From Mycolicibacterium tusciae (GTDB taxonomy: Bacteria > Actinomycetota > Actinomycetes > Mycobacteriales > Mycobacteriaceae): DNA of 43,704 bases. Made by a program: the position numbers and the translations under genes. The stretch's first letter is position 1; the number at the start of each line of letters is the position of its first letter. A model generated the notes under the pieces. That model saw nothing but the letters and a program-made list of their open reading frames with translations, did not search any database and was not told the DNA's origin. Below, piece after piece: positions 16,065-25,765 of the stretch. The stretch covers positions 1-43,704 of the forward strand of contig NZ_MVIM01000026.1 in NCBI RefSeq assembly GCF_002086795.1. The letters run 5' to 3'.

Positions 16065-19000
16065 CCCGCAGGCGTAAAGCTCAACCTCTGGCCGAGGACG
16101 ATCCGCAACTTGCGCTGTTCGCCGAGGACTCCTTCGACCTGCCGACCGATCCGCGCATCATCGACCCCGGTGGCGCTCCACTGCCGCCGCTCATACCGGC
16201 AGCACCCGACCAGGACAGCGCCCAACCCGACCACGGGCACTCAGCCGCTATCGATGCCCTGACCCTCAAGCGGCCCGCACGCACCGTACCGATCGGCGAC
16301 GACACCACCGCCACTACGCTCACCGCTGCCTCACTGGCCACCGCCCCGGCCGCGACGGCGCAGCCTCCCGCAACCCCTACCGTCGCCGCCAGCGACGCGA
16401 CCGTCAGTGACCCCGAGACGGGCGCATTGCCATTGCCGCCGGCCATCGACTACCGGCCCGGCACCACCATCGCGGTCCCGTCAGGCGCCAAGGCCCGGCT
16501 CACCGCCAACCTTGCCGCCATCGACACGCTTATCGCGCTCCAAGGCCAACAGCGCCACGCCACCGCCGCCGAACAAGACACCTTGGCCCGCTGGTCGGGG
16601 TGGGGCGCGATCCCCGAGGTCTTCGACACCCGCACCGACACCTACGCGGCCCAGCGCGACTACCTCAAAGAGGCACTGGGCACCGACCAATATCAGGCTG
16701 CCTCTAGAAGTACGCTCAATGCCCACTACACCGACCCCGCCATCGCTGAGCAGATGTGGAAAGCGTTGCAGCACGCCGGATTTACCGGCGGCCGGGTCCT
16801 GGAGCCCGGGTGTGGCGCGGGAACGTTCATCGGCCTGGCGCCCGAGGCGGCGCAGATGGTCGGCGTAGAGAAAGACCCCATCAGCGCCGCCATCGCCGCC
16901 CACCTCTACCCCTCAGCTCAAGTCCGAGCCGAAGGCTACGAAACAACCAACGTCCCCAACGGCTCCTTTGCCGCGGTAATCGGCAACGTCCCGTTCGGAA
17001 ACTTCGCCCTACGCGACCCCGCCTACAACCCTCGCCGACTGTCCATCCACAACCACTTCATCGTCAAGTCCCTGGACCTCACGGCCCCCGGCGGCTACCA
17101 GATCGTTCTCACCAGCCGCTTCACCATGGACAACGCCGATCCCAAAGCGCGCCGCGAAATCCTGTCCCGCGCCGATCTCCTCGGAGCAATACGTTTGCCG
17201 TCCAACGCCTTCCGGCGTGTGGCGGGCACCGAAGTAGTCACCGACATCCTCGTGCTGCGCCGCCGCGAAGCCGACCGAGTTATCGAAGACGGCGCTGACG
17301 ACTGGCTACACACTGCACCGCTGACCGTGGCCGCCGATGACGGCCCCGACACCGAAATCGACATCAACGCCTACTTTCACCGCCACCCCGACAACATCCT
17401 CGGCCAGCCCAGCCTCGGCCACGGAATCCACGGCCATCAGACCCTTAACGTGGCTGCCGACGAATCCAGTCCATTGGCCCTGCAAGTCGGGCACCGCCTG
17501 CGCGCCATCATCGACGGTGCACTGGATCGCGGCCAAGGGCTCACCGCCACCGCCGCCACGTTGACCGAGGTCAACGACGTCAGTTTCGATCCCGGCCTCA
17601 TCACCGCCGCTACCACAAGGCTCCCGGCGCGCGACACCCTGCGATTCGATGAAGCATCCGATGAGTTCCAGACCTGGACAGAGGACACCTGGAAGACCGC
17701 GAAGGTCTTCAACACCCGCAAGCAGGAGACCATCCACCTGCTCAAGCTGCGTGACGTCGCCAACGCGGTCGTCTCATCGCAACGCGCGGGCCAGCCCAGC
17801 GATGTCCGTGAACAACTGCGCGGTGAACTCAACCGGCTCTATGACACCTACGTCGCCAAACACGGACCTATCCAACGCTTCAAGTGGAGCAAGCCGTCAG
17901 TCATCACCCAGGACCGCCACGACAAGACGCTAGCGAAATCCATCGAACGGTGGCGGCAGAAAAACCCCGAGCAGCACACTGTGCCCGCCGAGCTCCTCGA
18001 AACGTGGGACGAGCAGGCATGGGAAACACCCAGCCAGTACAAGATGCGCCCGCACATCGTCACCGCGCTGCGCAACGACCCCGGTTGGACCACAGTTCTG
18101 GCGTTAGAGGGCTACGACGAACTCACCGGACAGACACGCAAGGCACCGATCTTCTCGGTAGACCTGCTGAGCCCACCGCAGGTCCGAGACCGCGCTGAGA
18201 CCGCCGAAGAGGCCCTCGCTATCAGCCTGGATCAAAACGGTGGCGTGGACATCCTGCACATCGCCGCCCTGCTGAACATCGACCCTGCTGCCGCGCGAGA
18301 AAAGATGCGTGGTCTGGTCTTTCCCTCCCTGCGCGACCCCGACATTCTCATCCCCGCAACGCAGGCACTATCCGGCAACGTCCGCCAGCAGCTACGACAA
18401 GCACAGGCAGCCGCCGAACACGACCCGCGCTTCCACGAGTACGTCGCTGCGCTGCGCGAAGTCCAGCCAGTCGACCGCGAAGCCAGCCAAATCAGCGCTC
18501 GCCCCGGATCACCCTGGATCGACGCCAAGTACATCGCCCAGTTCGCCAGCGAGACCTTCAAAGCCGCTGACGCGACACCAGTGGACGTCAAGGCCGACCA
18601 CGTACAGGGAGTCTGGTCGATCGAATGCCAAAGCCGAAACACTGCCGCCATGACCGAGACCTGGGGTACCCGGTTCCCTAAACGCGATGCCATCTCCTTG
18701 CTCGAAATGGTCTGCAATAACCAAGAAATCGCCATCCGATACACAAAAGAGGAGACCGAAACCACCGGCCGGACCGGTGTCAACCGCAACGCCACCGTCG
18801 CCGCGCAAGCCAAAGCCACCAAGATCAGCGATGCGTTCCAGAACTGGGTATTCGCCGATGACACCCGCCGCACCGAACTAGTTGCCACCTACAACGAGCG
18901 CTTCAACAGCCTGCGCGCACCCAAGTACAGCGGAGCAGCATTAACGCTGCCCGGTCTGTCACACCGGTTCACCCCACACACCCATCAACGCGACGCGGTA

Positions 19001-21766
19001 GCCCGCATCATCGCAGAGCCCAACGTTCTTCTCGATCACGTTGTGGGAGCAGGGAAATCGGGAACCATGTTCATGGCAGCCATGGAACTGCGCCGCCTCG
19101 GACTGGCCCGCCAACCCTGGATCGTGGTCCCCAACCACATCATCGAACAAGTTGGTAAGGAAGCCAAGTGGTGGTACCCCGGCGCGGAAATCCTGCTCGG
19201 CACACCCGGAACCGATGCAGTAGGCCGGCGCCGATTCGTGGCCCAATCAGCCACCTCGGACTGGGATATGGTGATCGCCCCCGAGTCGTTGTTCATGGGT
19301 ATCCCCGTCGGCCACGACGCCCAGCGCGACTACATCGCCCGAGAATCCAAGATGCTGCGCGAATCACTGGAGAACATCACCGGAGATAACGCCACCGCCG
19401 CCACCGTCAAACGGCTCGAGGCGGCACTGCAACGCTACGAATCCAAGCTCGAGAAACTCACCGACCAAGAAGGCAAAGACACCGGACTTCTGTTCGAACA
19501 CACCGGGTGTGACTACCTGATGATTGACGAAGCCCACATGTACAAAAACCGGACCCGCCTGAGCCCCGTCAAGGAACTCGCCTGCCCGGACGGCTCCGAC
19601 CGCGCCGACGACCTGGCCATGAAAATGGAACTCCTACGCAACCGCCGACGCGAGGACGCCATCGCCGCCGGCCGCACACCCACCCCCGCCGACGAGCGAG
19701 TCGCCACCTTCGCTACCGGAACCCCGATCGCAAACTCCCTCGGCGAGCTATACGTCATGCAACGCTACCTACGCCCCGACCTGCTCGAAGACGCCGGAGT
19801 GCTGCACATCAACGACTGGGCAACGACGTTCACCGCCACCGTCAACACCGTCGAAGTCAACGCGACCGGCACACAGCTCAAGCCAGTCACCCGAGTCGGA
19901 AAATTCTGCAACCTCCAAGAGCTGCTGCGTATCTCGTCGGTCTTCACCGATGTCATCACCCGCGACCAAATCGGCTTGAAACTGCCCGAACTCAGCAACG
20001 ACGGCAAGCGCACCATCGTCAGCATCCCCGCCGACCAAACCCTTCGGGACTTCATCACCGACCTCGGCTACCGAGCCGGCACTCTCGATCCGAAAAACCT
20101 TGCCCGCGACAACATCCTGAAAATCTCCAACGATGGCCGCGAAGCCAGTCTCGACCCGCGCATGGTCCACCTGCCCGAACCAACCCACTCTCGGACCGCC
20201 GCAGTCGCTGAGAACATCATGGCCGTGCACCAGCAGTACGCCGACACGATCTACAAAGACCCCCAATACGGTCACGACATGCCCACACCCGGCGGGCTGC
20301 AAATCGTCTTCTGCGACCGCGGCACCCCCAGCAAAGGCAGCAAGAAAAAGAACGACTTCAACATGTACGGCGCTATCCGCGACGACCTGATCGCCCGGGG
20401 GATGCCCGCCGAGAAGATCCGCTTCATCCACGACGCCGAAAAAGCCGAAGACAAGCTGCGCTTGTTCGATGACTGCAACCGCGGCCAGGTCTCGGTGCTC
20501 ATCGGCTCCACCGAGAAAATGGGCACCGGAACCAACGTCCAAACCCGCGCTGTCGCACTGCATCACGTCGATGTTCCATGGCGGCCGGCCGATCTCGAAC
20601 AGCGCGAAGGCCGCATCATCCGGCAAGGAAACCAAAACGAGACCGTCAGCATCTTCAACTACGTCGTAGAAGGCTCCTATGACGTGGTGATGTGGCAGAA
20701 AATTGAAGCCAAATCACTGTTCATCGCGCAGGTCAAACGTGCCGACATCAGCGTCGATGAAGTCGATGACATCGGTGGCAACGAAATGACTGTCGCGGCC
20801 GCCGAAACCAAGGCGCTGGCCACCGGAGACCCCCGCTACGTCCGCCAGGTCCAGCTCCAAGACGACATCGAACACCTCGCCGCTCTCGAACGGGCCTACC
20901 ACGACGGCATGGCGGCCCGCGACCGCGATATCCGACAGCGCCAGCGCCAACTGGACATCACCACCTCCCAACTTGACGCCCTCACACCCACCGTGGACGC
21001 CATGGCGTCCCGGCCCGCCGACGCCCCCGTCGACATCGTGGTCGAAGGACGTCGCTACCCAGAACGCAAAGACTGCGCCGCCCCCTTCGCCGAAGTCTGC
21101 CGCCGCGTGTACGGCTCGTTGAACAACTCGGCATCCTGGGATAGCCAGCCCCTGAACACCGCGATCAACGGCATGGCTCTACACGCCCGCCGCGACCACG
21201 TGGGCGATCGGCTCTGGATCACCCTCGAAGGCCCCTCGGCAGAAATCGCGTTCACCATCCAAGACCTGCACGACAGCGCACCCAAGGTAGGGGAGACCAA
21301 CGGGGCCAGCAGCGCCAAAGCGCGCGGCCTGCTGACCCGAGTGGAAAACCTTTACAAAGACCTTCCCGCCCATCGCGATCGACTCCAGCTCCAGCACGAC
21401 CACCTCACCCACGCACTCACCGATCTCACCAACACCGAGGTCGAACCATTCGACCGCGGCGACGAGCTGGCCGCCAAACGCGAAGAACACACCACCCTGA
21501 CCACACTGCTGCAACTGGAGGCCCAGTCCGAAGCAGCCAAGGCAAAGGCCGCCGAAGCACAGCAGCGATTGTTGGCCGCCGGCCGCCAACCAGGCTGGTC
21601 ACTGCACCTGAACCCCACCCCATTCCTGATCGGAGAATCCGGGCTCGCCACCGCCGACCAATACCGGTTCGCGCAAGGGCTCGCTGAACAGGCCCGCGCC
21701 AGCGAGTACCGAGACGCCCAGCGTGAGGACCACCAAGAGCGCAGTGACGATGGGAGGACATTGTGA
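15428..21766 (+). CDS. Giant N6-DNA methylase / SNF2-type helicase (DarB-like)
   Basis: 2112 codons if read from ATG 15428 (strong AGGGGAG site). Residues 20-211 are doubtful because another frame codes there; from about 16061 this frame is clearly real. A Rossmann methyltransferase domain shows VLEPGCGAGTF at about 457 and the catalytic-type NVPFGN at 520. The SF2 helicase has Walker A VVGAGKSGT (about 1203), DEAH box MIDEAHMYKN (about 1365), TGTPIANS, and the C-terminal motifs STEKMGTGTN and QREGRIIRQGNQN (about 1725). A long coiled coil ends it. Such proteins are common on conjugative elements and include phage P1 DarB, which protects incoming DNA from restriction. It overlaps the next gene by 4 bases. 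Confidence 0.88.
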   Translation: MADTEDQGLFSVEESEHSHSDRVDAPSRRTGVPPTDRDTSGVVPGADRAVSEPGDPAAGRSGRGPGTGAGGAGGAELDPAAQRPAGPRDDSRPARDGSTERTRSDRAPEPVRPHSAATGGTRQPAANTGRYSLDSTVAASDLSGRAERADRGTRRPSVAGPQRDVPGQGGISASNPAGRKPGDSHRPGPAPDPRPGSRGRRSDDSRGVSGRVARRRKAQPLAEDDPQLALFAEDSFDLPTDPRIIDPGGAPLPPLIPAAPDQDSAQPDHGHSAAIDALTLKRPARTVPIGDDTTATTLTAASLATAPAATAQPPATPTVAASDATVSDPETGALPLPPAIDYRPGTTIAVPSGAKARLTANLAAIDTLIALQGQQRHATAAEQDTLARWSGWGAIPEVFDTRTDTYAAQRDYLKEALGTDQYQAASRSTLNAHYTDPAIAEQMWKALQHAGFTGGRVLEPGCGAGTFIGLAPEAAQMVGVEKDPISAAIAAHLYPSAQVRAEGYETTNVPNGSFAAVIGNVPFGNFALRDPAYNPRRLSIHNHFIVKSLDLTAPGGYQIVLTSRFTMDNADPKARREILSRADLLGAIRLPSNAFRRVAGTEVVTDILVLRRREADRVIEDGADDWLHTAPLTVAADDGPDTEIDINAYFHRHPDNILGQPSLGHGIHGHQTLNVAADESSPLALQVGHRLRAIIDGALDRGQGLTATAATLTEVNDVSFDPGLITAATTRLPARDTLRFDEASDEFQTWTEDTWKTAKVFNTRKQETIHLLKLRDVANAVVSSQRAGQPSDVREQLRGELNRLYDTYVAKHGPIQRFKWSKPSVITQDRHDKTLAKSIERWRQKNPEQHTVPAELLETWDEQAWETPSQYKMRPHIVTALRNDPGWTTVLALEGYDELTGQTRKAPIFSVDLLSPPQVRDRAETAEEALAISLDQNGGVDILHIAALLNIDPAAAREKMRGLVFPSLRDPDILIPATQALSGNVRQQLRQAQAAAEHDPRFHEYVAALREVQPVDREASQISARPGSPWIDAKYIAQFASETFKAADATPVDVKADHVQGVWSIECQSRNTAAMTETWGTRFPKRDAISLLEMVCNNQEIAIRYTKEETETTGRTGVNRNATVAAQAKATKISDAFQNWVFADDTRRTELVATYNERFNSLRAPKYSGAALTLPGLSHRFTPHTHQRDAVARIIAEPNVLLDHVVGAGKSGTMFMAAMELRRLGLARQPWIVVPNHIIEQVGKEAKWWYPGAEILLGTPGTDAVGRRRFVAQSATSDWDMVIAPESLFMGIPVGHDAQRDYIARESKMLRESLENITGDNATAATVKRLEAALQRYESKLEKLTDQEGKDTGLLFEHTGCDYLMIDEAHMYKNRTRLSPVKELACPDGSDRADDLAMKMELLRNRRREDAIAAGRTPTPADERVATFATGTPIANSLGELYVMQRYLRPDLLEDAGVLHINDWATTFTATVNTVEVNATGTQLKPVTRVGKFCNLQELLRISSVFTDVITRDQIGLKLPELSNDGKRTIVSIPADQTLRDFITDLGYRAGTLDPKNLARDNILKISNDGREASLDPRMVHLPEPTHSRTAAVAENIMAVHQQYADTIYKDPQYGHDMPTPGGLQIVFCDRGTPSKGSKKKNDFNMYGAIRDDLIARGMPAEKIRFIHDAEKAEDKLRLFDDCNRGQVSVLIGSTEKMGTGTNVQTRAVALHHVDVPWRPADLEQREGRIIRQGNQNETVSIFNYVVEGSYDVVMWQKIEAKSLFIAQVKRADISVDEVDDIGGNEMTVAAAETKALATGDPRYVRQVQLQDDIEHLAALERAYHDGMAARDRDIRQRQRQLDITTSQLDALTPTVDAMASRPADAPVDIVVEGRRYPERKDCAAPFAEVCRRVYGSLNNSASWDSQPLNTAINGMALHARRDHVGDRLWITLEGPSAEIAFTIQDLHDSAPKVGETNGASSAKARGLLTRVENLYKDLPAHRDRLQLQHDHLTHALTDLTNTEVEPFDRGDELAAKREEHTTLTTLLQLEAQSEAAKAKAAEAQQRLLAAGRQPGWSLHLNPTPFLIGESGLATADQYRFAQGLAEQARASEYRDAQREDHQERSDDGRTL

Positions 21767-22500
21767 GCGCCCCAACGCCGCCCTCAGCAGATCCATGGTG
21801 GAGCTACGCGGTCGGAACCGCCGCCGCCCTACGGTCAGGCAAGGAACCGCCGACCGTGGCTGTACACGGCCCATTCCTGAACTCCAACGAGGTCGCCCGA
21901 CTGAGCAGCCCCGCCACCTACAGCCGTCTCGCCGCCGGCGACGGCAACTATGAACGCGCCCAAGCACCGTTCATGGTCAACCCGGTCCTGATGGCCGCCG
22001 CCATGGCCGGCCAAGGTGTCGTCAACAGCCGACGACGACGTGACGCGGACCGCAGCAGTCAACCCCAATGGACCAACTACCGCGACGCCGCTGTCTTGAC
22101 CACCAACCAGCGGCTGATGTGCAGCCGCCCCCAAGGCGGGTGGACATCGTTCTGGTACAGCGAAATGGCTGAGTTCTACCCCGATCCCCACCGCCGGGCA
22201 GTCACCATGTCCTTCGCCGACGACCACACACCGCCACTGCAACTAGCCGGGCCCGCGGTCCCTGCTATCGCGCTCTGGGTCGGACACTCCGTCTACGGGG
22301 ACCGATGGCACGAAGACCCCCGCTTGGCCGCCCTGCTGCCCAGCCAGGCATCCCAGGAGACCACCACACCCCAGCAGGCCGCCGAGCGCCCCGCTGCTGC
22401 AAGCGAGGACGGTCTCACCGCCGAGCAGCAGGCCTGGTGGGAGCGTCACCGCCCCCGCCACAGCCGCCACCACAGCTCCCAGGGCGGGCTGGAGCTATGA
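21763..22500 (+). CDS. PH-like domain protein, hypothetical
   Basis: 245 residues; GTG at 21763 overlaps the helicase stop (GTGA). The centre (TTNQRLMCSRPQGGWTSFWYSEMAEFYPDP, then a D-D-H-T-P-P-L-Q-L-AGP stretch) resembles bacterial PH-like / YokE-type beta domains, which start with a T-x-x-R-L-x pattern and W-x-S-x-x-Y. The C-terminal 60 residues are Gln/Ala-rich and then His/Arg-rich. No membrane segment. Overlaps at both ends tie it to the helicase operon. Confidence 0.62.
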   Translation: MSAPTPPSADPWWSYAVGTAAALRSGKEPPTVAVHGPFLNSNEVARLSSPATYSRLAAGDGNYERAQAPFMVNPVLMAAAMAGQGVVNSRRRRDADRSSQPQWTNYRDAAVLTTNQRLMCSRPQGGWTSFWYSEMAEFYPDPHRRAVTMSFADDHTPPLQLAGPAVPAIALWVGHSVYGDRWHEDPRLAALLPSQASQETTTPQQAAERPAAASEDGLTAEQQAWWERHRPRHSRHHSSQGGLEL

Positions 22501-22904
22501 GCACCCGCACCCTGCCGCCGCTGGTCATCGCCGCCGAGCTAGGTCGCTACGCCAGCTCCCGATTCGACCACCTCACCGACGGGCGTCCGCTCTACATTCC
22601 CGGCTTTCGCGCCGAAGCTGACCCTGTGGTGGCCGCCGCGCAGGCCTCGCTCTACCACCACCCATACAGCGTCAGCCAACTACCGCTGCTTACAGTCCAC
22701 TTCGACACTATGCTCGACCCCGAACCCGCCACCGCGTGGTTGGTCAGCCTGGCCCACCTTGCCCACCACGACTGCCCCGCATGCGTGAGCACCTGGACAG
22801 AAGCCGAGCGCTGCGCCCAGGAACTACCAACCGCCAGCCCTCAGTTTCACGTCGTGGAAACCCCGACCGCTGTCGTGCTGCTGCACTACGAAGACCACCC
22901 CTAG
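22497..22904 (+). CDS. Hypothetical protein of the helicase operon
   Basis: 135 residues from ATG 22497, which overlaps the previous TGA as ATGA; a longer frame from 22305 is a shadow of the preceding gene. Compact and Tyr/His-rich, with a C-P-A-C pair in HHDCPACVSTW and single Cys further on, so a metal site is possible. It ends with VLLHYEDHP. No motif or family recognised. Confidence 0.65.
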   Translation: MSTRTLPPLVIAAELGRYASSRFDHLTDGRPLYIPGFRAEADPVVAAAQASLYHHPYSVSQLPLLTVHFDTMLDPEPATAWLVSLAHLAHHDCPACVSTWTEAERCAQELPTASPQFHVVETPTAVVLLHYEDHP

Positions 22905-23031
22905 TTAGCGGTTCCCACCTTCGGGAAGATACACCGGATGCGACTCCAGCCCACGCGATGTGACAGCACAGCTGCATACTGCGCACCGACCTGCTGGGAG
23001 GCATCCGACATTCCCGGAGACGGCATGGACA

Positions 23032-23793
23032 TCACGACCCCTTTCCGCTGGCCACCTTCGCCGGCAACACCACATCGACAGGAGAGCCATCGTGCGTTCG
23101 CCAGGTCGCAGTCATGCTGTCAGCGTTCACTTCCAAGATGCTGGAGATCTGCCCTGACAAGGCCGAAAGCCACGGTCCCTCCATTTGTCGCACGTTGAGG
23201 ACAGCGTGCAGATCCAAGCTCCGCCCTTGCCGCAGCAAACGATTCAACATGGAGACCGTCTCCTCGGACTCCGCTCGTGCCACATAGCCTTCGCGCGTTA
23301 GAACTGGCGGGAAGCCGTCAATCAGGTGATCGTCAATGTCGACAACCACCACTACCGCAGGGACGTTCTCGCCCAGGTCGCGCTGCTCACCGGCGCGCGG
23401 TCTGTGCAATTCAGCGAAATCCCTTGCCCCAGCCTGCAATAACGTACGCGCTCGCTCTTCGATCAGGTGGTTGACCTGTCCAACTTCCCCCTGTGTGGTC
23501 AGCACCTCAACCCCACGCCGAGGAGGCCGTGCGGCCAGCGACTCGACCATCAGCTCGACTGCCCTGCAACGACCGAACCGCGACGCACCGATCACCGCCA
23601 CGTGCGGACCGTCCCCCCCGGCAGCCATCTCCTCGATACCAACCCAGCAAGGACGACCAGCGGCCTTGCCGATCACGACCTGGAGGGCGCTGTCAGCGTG
23701 AGTGACGGCACGCAGAGCCACCGGATACGGCGTACCCGGGAACCGTCGTTGATGGTCGCGCGCTGCGCGTTTGCGTGCATTCGATGACGCCAT
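23032..23793 (-). CDS. FtsK/EccC-like P-loop protein with degenerate nucleotide site
   Basis: 253 residues; ATG at 23793 with GAAGGG upstream. The N-terminal RKRAARDHQRRFPGTPYPVAL resembles starts of actinobacterial FtsK/EccC- and TraB-type translocases. The P-loop position reads GASRFGR (69-75) and lacks the GKS/T lysine. The Walker B strand AVVVVVDIDD (about 146-155) is kept. Then comes an FtsK-like R-x-x-L-R-Q-G-R-S-L segment. EccC ATPases have such inactive domains 2 and 3 that act as substrate-controlled partners. This protein may be a stand-alone inactive ATPase module or a shrunken translocase. It is the nearest thing to secretion or transfer machinery in the window. Confidence 0.58.
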   Translation of the reverse strand: MASSNARKRAARDHQRRFPGTPYPVALRAVTHADSALQVVIGKAAGRPCWVGIEEMAAGGDGPHVAVIGASRFGRCRAVELMVESLAARPPRRGVEVLTTQGEVGQVNHLIEERARTLLQAGARDFAELHRPRAGEQRDLGENVPAVVVVVDIDDHLIDGFPPVLTREGYVARAESEETVSMLNRLLRQGRSLDLHAVLNVRQMEGPWLSALSGQISSILEVNADSMTATWRTHDGSPVDVVLPAKVASGKGS

Positions 23794-24013
23794 GAAATCA
23801 CGAATCCCTTCAAAGACACGTGTGCGTAGCTGCCCACATCAACCGACGCACGATCTTTGTCGGGAGCGCGTGACCCGGTGAGTCTGGTCCCCGGAAAGTA
23901 GTTCGGTTCGGTGGCAATTCCGATGTGGGCGGAACTGCGACGCGACCGGGGGAGTCCGCCTTCGCGCAATGGCGTTGCCTGCCAAGATACCTCATCGACT
24001 GCCTAATCTGGCG

Positions 24014-24682
24014 CTATGCGGTGGAGCCGTCGAGGGCCTGCTCCAGTTCGTCGGCGTAGTCGGTGATTTTGTCGCGCTCCGCGCCCAGCGCCCGCATCAC
24101 GGCGCGGGCTTCCGCGCTCTTGAGGACTTCGGGCATCCGTGTCACCACGGCTCCCAACTGCTCGGCAGCGTTGCGCAGCCGGTATGAGCGCATCCGCGGG
24201 TCGGTCTCTAGCGGGAATACGAGGCTGTGGACCGGGTCCACCTCGAACTCGACGGGCGTCTCTTCGTTATGCCGAGGGTCATCACTACCGGCGATGATGC
24301 GTGCATAGGTGTGATCTAGGACAATCAGCCGCCGCATCTCGGACTCCATCCGCGCGACGAGGATCAGCAAGGTTCTCGGAATCTGCACATAGACGTCACT
24401 GACGGCATTTTCAGGTGAAAAGCCATACGCCCGAACCGTTTCGGCCGCCTCTCGCACCTCAGCGATCAGGTATCGCACACCAGCGACGTCACACCGAATG
24501 ACATTCCCACCCTCGCGATCTCGGCGGATCTGCTCCACTGTCTCGCGACTCCATCCCTGAAAGCGTCCACCGACGACAGCATCCGGGGCAACAAAACGGC
24601 CCGCCCTGATCTCCGAGTTGAGTGCATCCCTGCTAATCCCCAGCTCATCAGCTACTTGCGTGCTGCTCAAATAATTCTTCAT
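24014..24682 (-). CDS. MerR/AlpA-like DNA-binding protein
   Basis: 222 residues. The N-terminus (YLSSTQVADELGISRDALNSEIRAGR, then GRFQGWSRETVEQI) is a MerR/excisionase-type winged HTH. The remaining 150 residues are mainly helical and unrecognised, with F-E-V-D-P-V-H-S-L-V-F-P and an acidic end. The ATG is preceded by TATACT and six bases, so the mRNA should be leaderless. Most likely a plasmid regulator. It follows RelBE on the same strand but 271 bases away. Confidence 0.68.
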   Translation of the reverse strand: MKNYLSSTQVADELGISRDALNSEIRAGRFVAPDAVVGGRFQGWSRETVEQIRRDREGGNVIRCDVAGVRYLIAEVREAAETVRAYGFSPENAVSDVYVQIPRTLLILVARMESEMRRLIVLDHTYARIIAGSDDPRHNEETPVEFEVDPVHSLVFPLETDPRMRSYRLRNAAEQLGAVVTRMPEVLKSAEARAVMRALGAERDKITDYADELEQALDGSTA

Positions 24683-24725
24683 GGGCCAAGTATAGAGCTA
24701 AACACATTTGTGCGCCACAATTGTG
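24683..24725 (-). promoter_or_regulatory. Leaderless promoter with palindromic operator
   Basis: Minus strand: TATACT, then TGGCCC, then the ATG of the 24682 gene. A perfect 10-bp palindrome CACAATTGTG (24716-24725) and TTGTGCG direct repeats lie just upstream, a plausible autoregulatory site. Between 24726 and the relE stop at 24954 I see no gene. Confidence 0.58.
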
Positions 24726-24953
24726 CGACTACGTTGTAGTGTGTCCTCCACTCGGAGTGGTCGTTGCCGACAACCGAGCCCGAGACCTCGGTAAACGACA
24801 AATCTGCATCAGATCAAATGAGAAAGCCATGCTGTCCCCAGGCGTAGCGAGAAGGCCCCCGGGCAGATGGGCGACCGGGCATGCATGTCCGCCATGCCGA
24901 CAGCTCGCGCCGCCCCCGCGGACGTTGCGTCACTGTGACGTTTTGGCCCAGTT

Positions 24954-25232
24954 TCAGTGCGTGCGGTAGGCGTGTGCGCGATGCTCGATCCGGCCGACGT
25001 AAAGCGTGTGGTCGTCGGGGAGTAGACGAAACGTCACCCGGTAGCTTCCTCGCCGCGCTACACGCCAGCCTTCCAGTTCGAACCGCAAGGGCTTGGACAT
25101 GAGGTACGGATCTGTGGGCAACGTGGCGGTGATGAACTCGGCCATCGCTGCGGACACCTTGTGTGGCAGGCGGTCTAACGCGCGCATCGCGCCCGGCGAC
25201 AGCTGAACCAACCATGGCTGTGGTTCGCTCAC
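24954..25232 (-). CDS. relE: RelE-type toxin
   Basis: 92 residues. Pattern of RelE/ParE mRNA endonucleases: ALDRLPHKVSAAM helix, D-P-x-x-M-S-K-P-L-R-F-E-L-E-G-W, then ARRGSYRVTFRLLPDD and the terminal RIEHRAHAYR. This matches the mycobacterial RelE type (Rv1246c) in residue pattern, as I remember it. The start overlaps the relB stop by 4 bases (ATGA), giving coupling. It cuts ribosome-bound mRNA when free of RelB. Normal length, apparently intact. Confidence 0.9.
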   Translation of the reverse strand: MSEPQPWLVQLSPGAMRALDRLPHKVSAAMAEFITATLPTDPYLMSKPLRFELEGWRVARRGSYRVTFRLLPDDHTLYVGRIEHRAHAYRTH

Positions 25233-25498
25233 CGCAACCCGTACCGTTGCCGCAGGTCCGCACCTGACACGGCGTTGCCGGCCGCATAGTCGGCATCGGC
25301 TTGTCGAAGTTCCTCGACCAGTCCAGGTGTGCGCAGCGCGTGCAAGGTTTCATTCAGTGACTCCAGGTCGTCGGCAGACATGATCACGGCCGCGACCCGT
25401 CCGTGACGCGTGATCTGGATGATCTCGTGCGTCGTGTCGGCTTCCTCTACGAGCGCCGACAGCTTGTCTTTGGCTTCACTCAGCGGTACATTCCTCAT
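25229..25498 (-). CDS. relB: RelB/Phd-type antitoxin
   Basis: 89 residues: N-terminal VPLSEAKDKLSALVEEADTTHEIIQITRHGRVAAVIMSADDLESL is the Phd/YefM DNA-binding fold of mycobacterial RelB (Rv1247c type). The C-terminal half (AGNAVSGADLRQRYGL) binds toxin. The ATG at 25498 is six bases after a TATACT box, so the mRNA is likely leaderless. It represses its own promoter and neutralises the overlapping RelE. Confidence 0.9.
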   Translation of the reverse strand: MRNVPLSEAKDKLSALVEEADTTHEIIQITRHGRVAAVIMSADDLESLNETLHALRTPGLVEELRQADADYAAGNAVSGADLRQRYGLR

Positions 25499-25510
25499 GC
25501 GTCGAGTATA
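25499..25510 (-). promoter_or_regulatory. relBE leaderless promoter
   Basis: Minus strand TATACT, then CGACGC, then ATG, the same geometry as the other antitoxin genes in this window. Further upstream, up to 25765, no gene is seen. Confidence 0.58.
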
Positions 25511-25765
25511 GCCAGGTTTCTGGCCTGTGACTAGCCTGATATTTGGCCGATAACTTAGATTATGTCAACCTGTCAGATAGCCCCATGTCCGACACCCGAA
25601 TTCGCGCGGCAACAACAATAATTGTCCGGACTCGGTTGCATCTGGCGGCTTTCGCAATGAACCTGGCGGTCGCGGAAATGAGGCGGGTGTCTCGATTCGA
25701 GTTGGCAGGGCCGGCCTTCGGCATGGGCAGCAGCCGTCTCGGTTGCGCTGTCGGTGGGTAGTGTC

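Noticed and set aside
23673..23969. 98-residue minus-strand frame
   Set aside because: Overlaps the P-loop protein start and its leader; no protein character. The 220 bases before the next gene hold nothing I can name.
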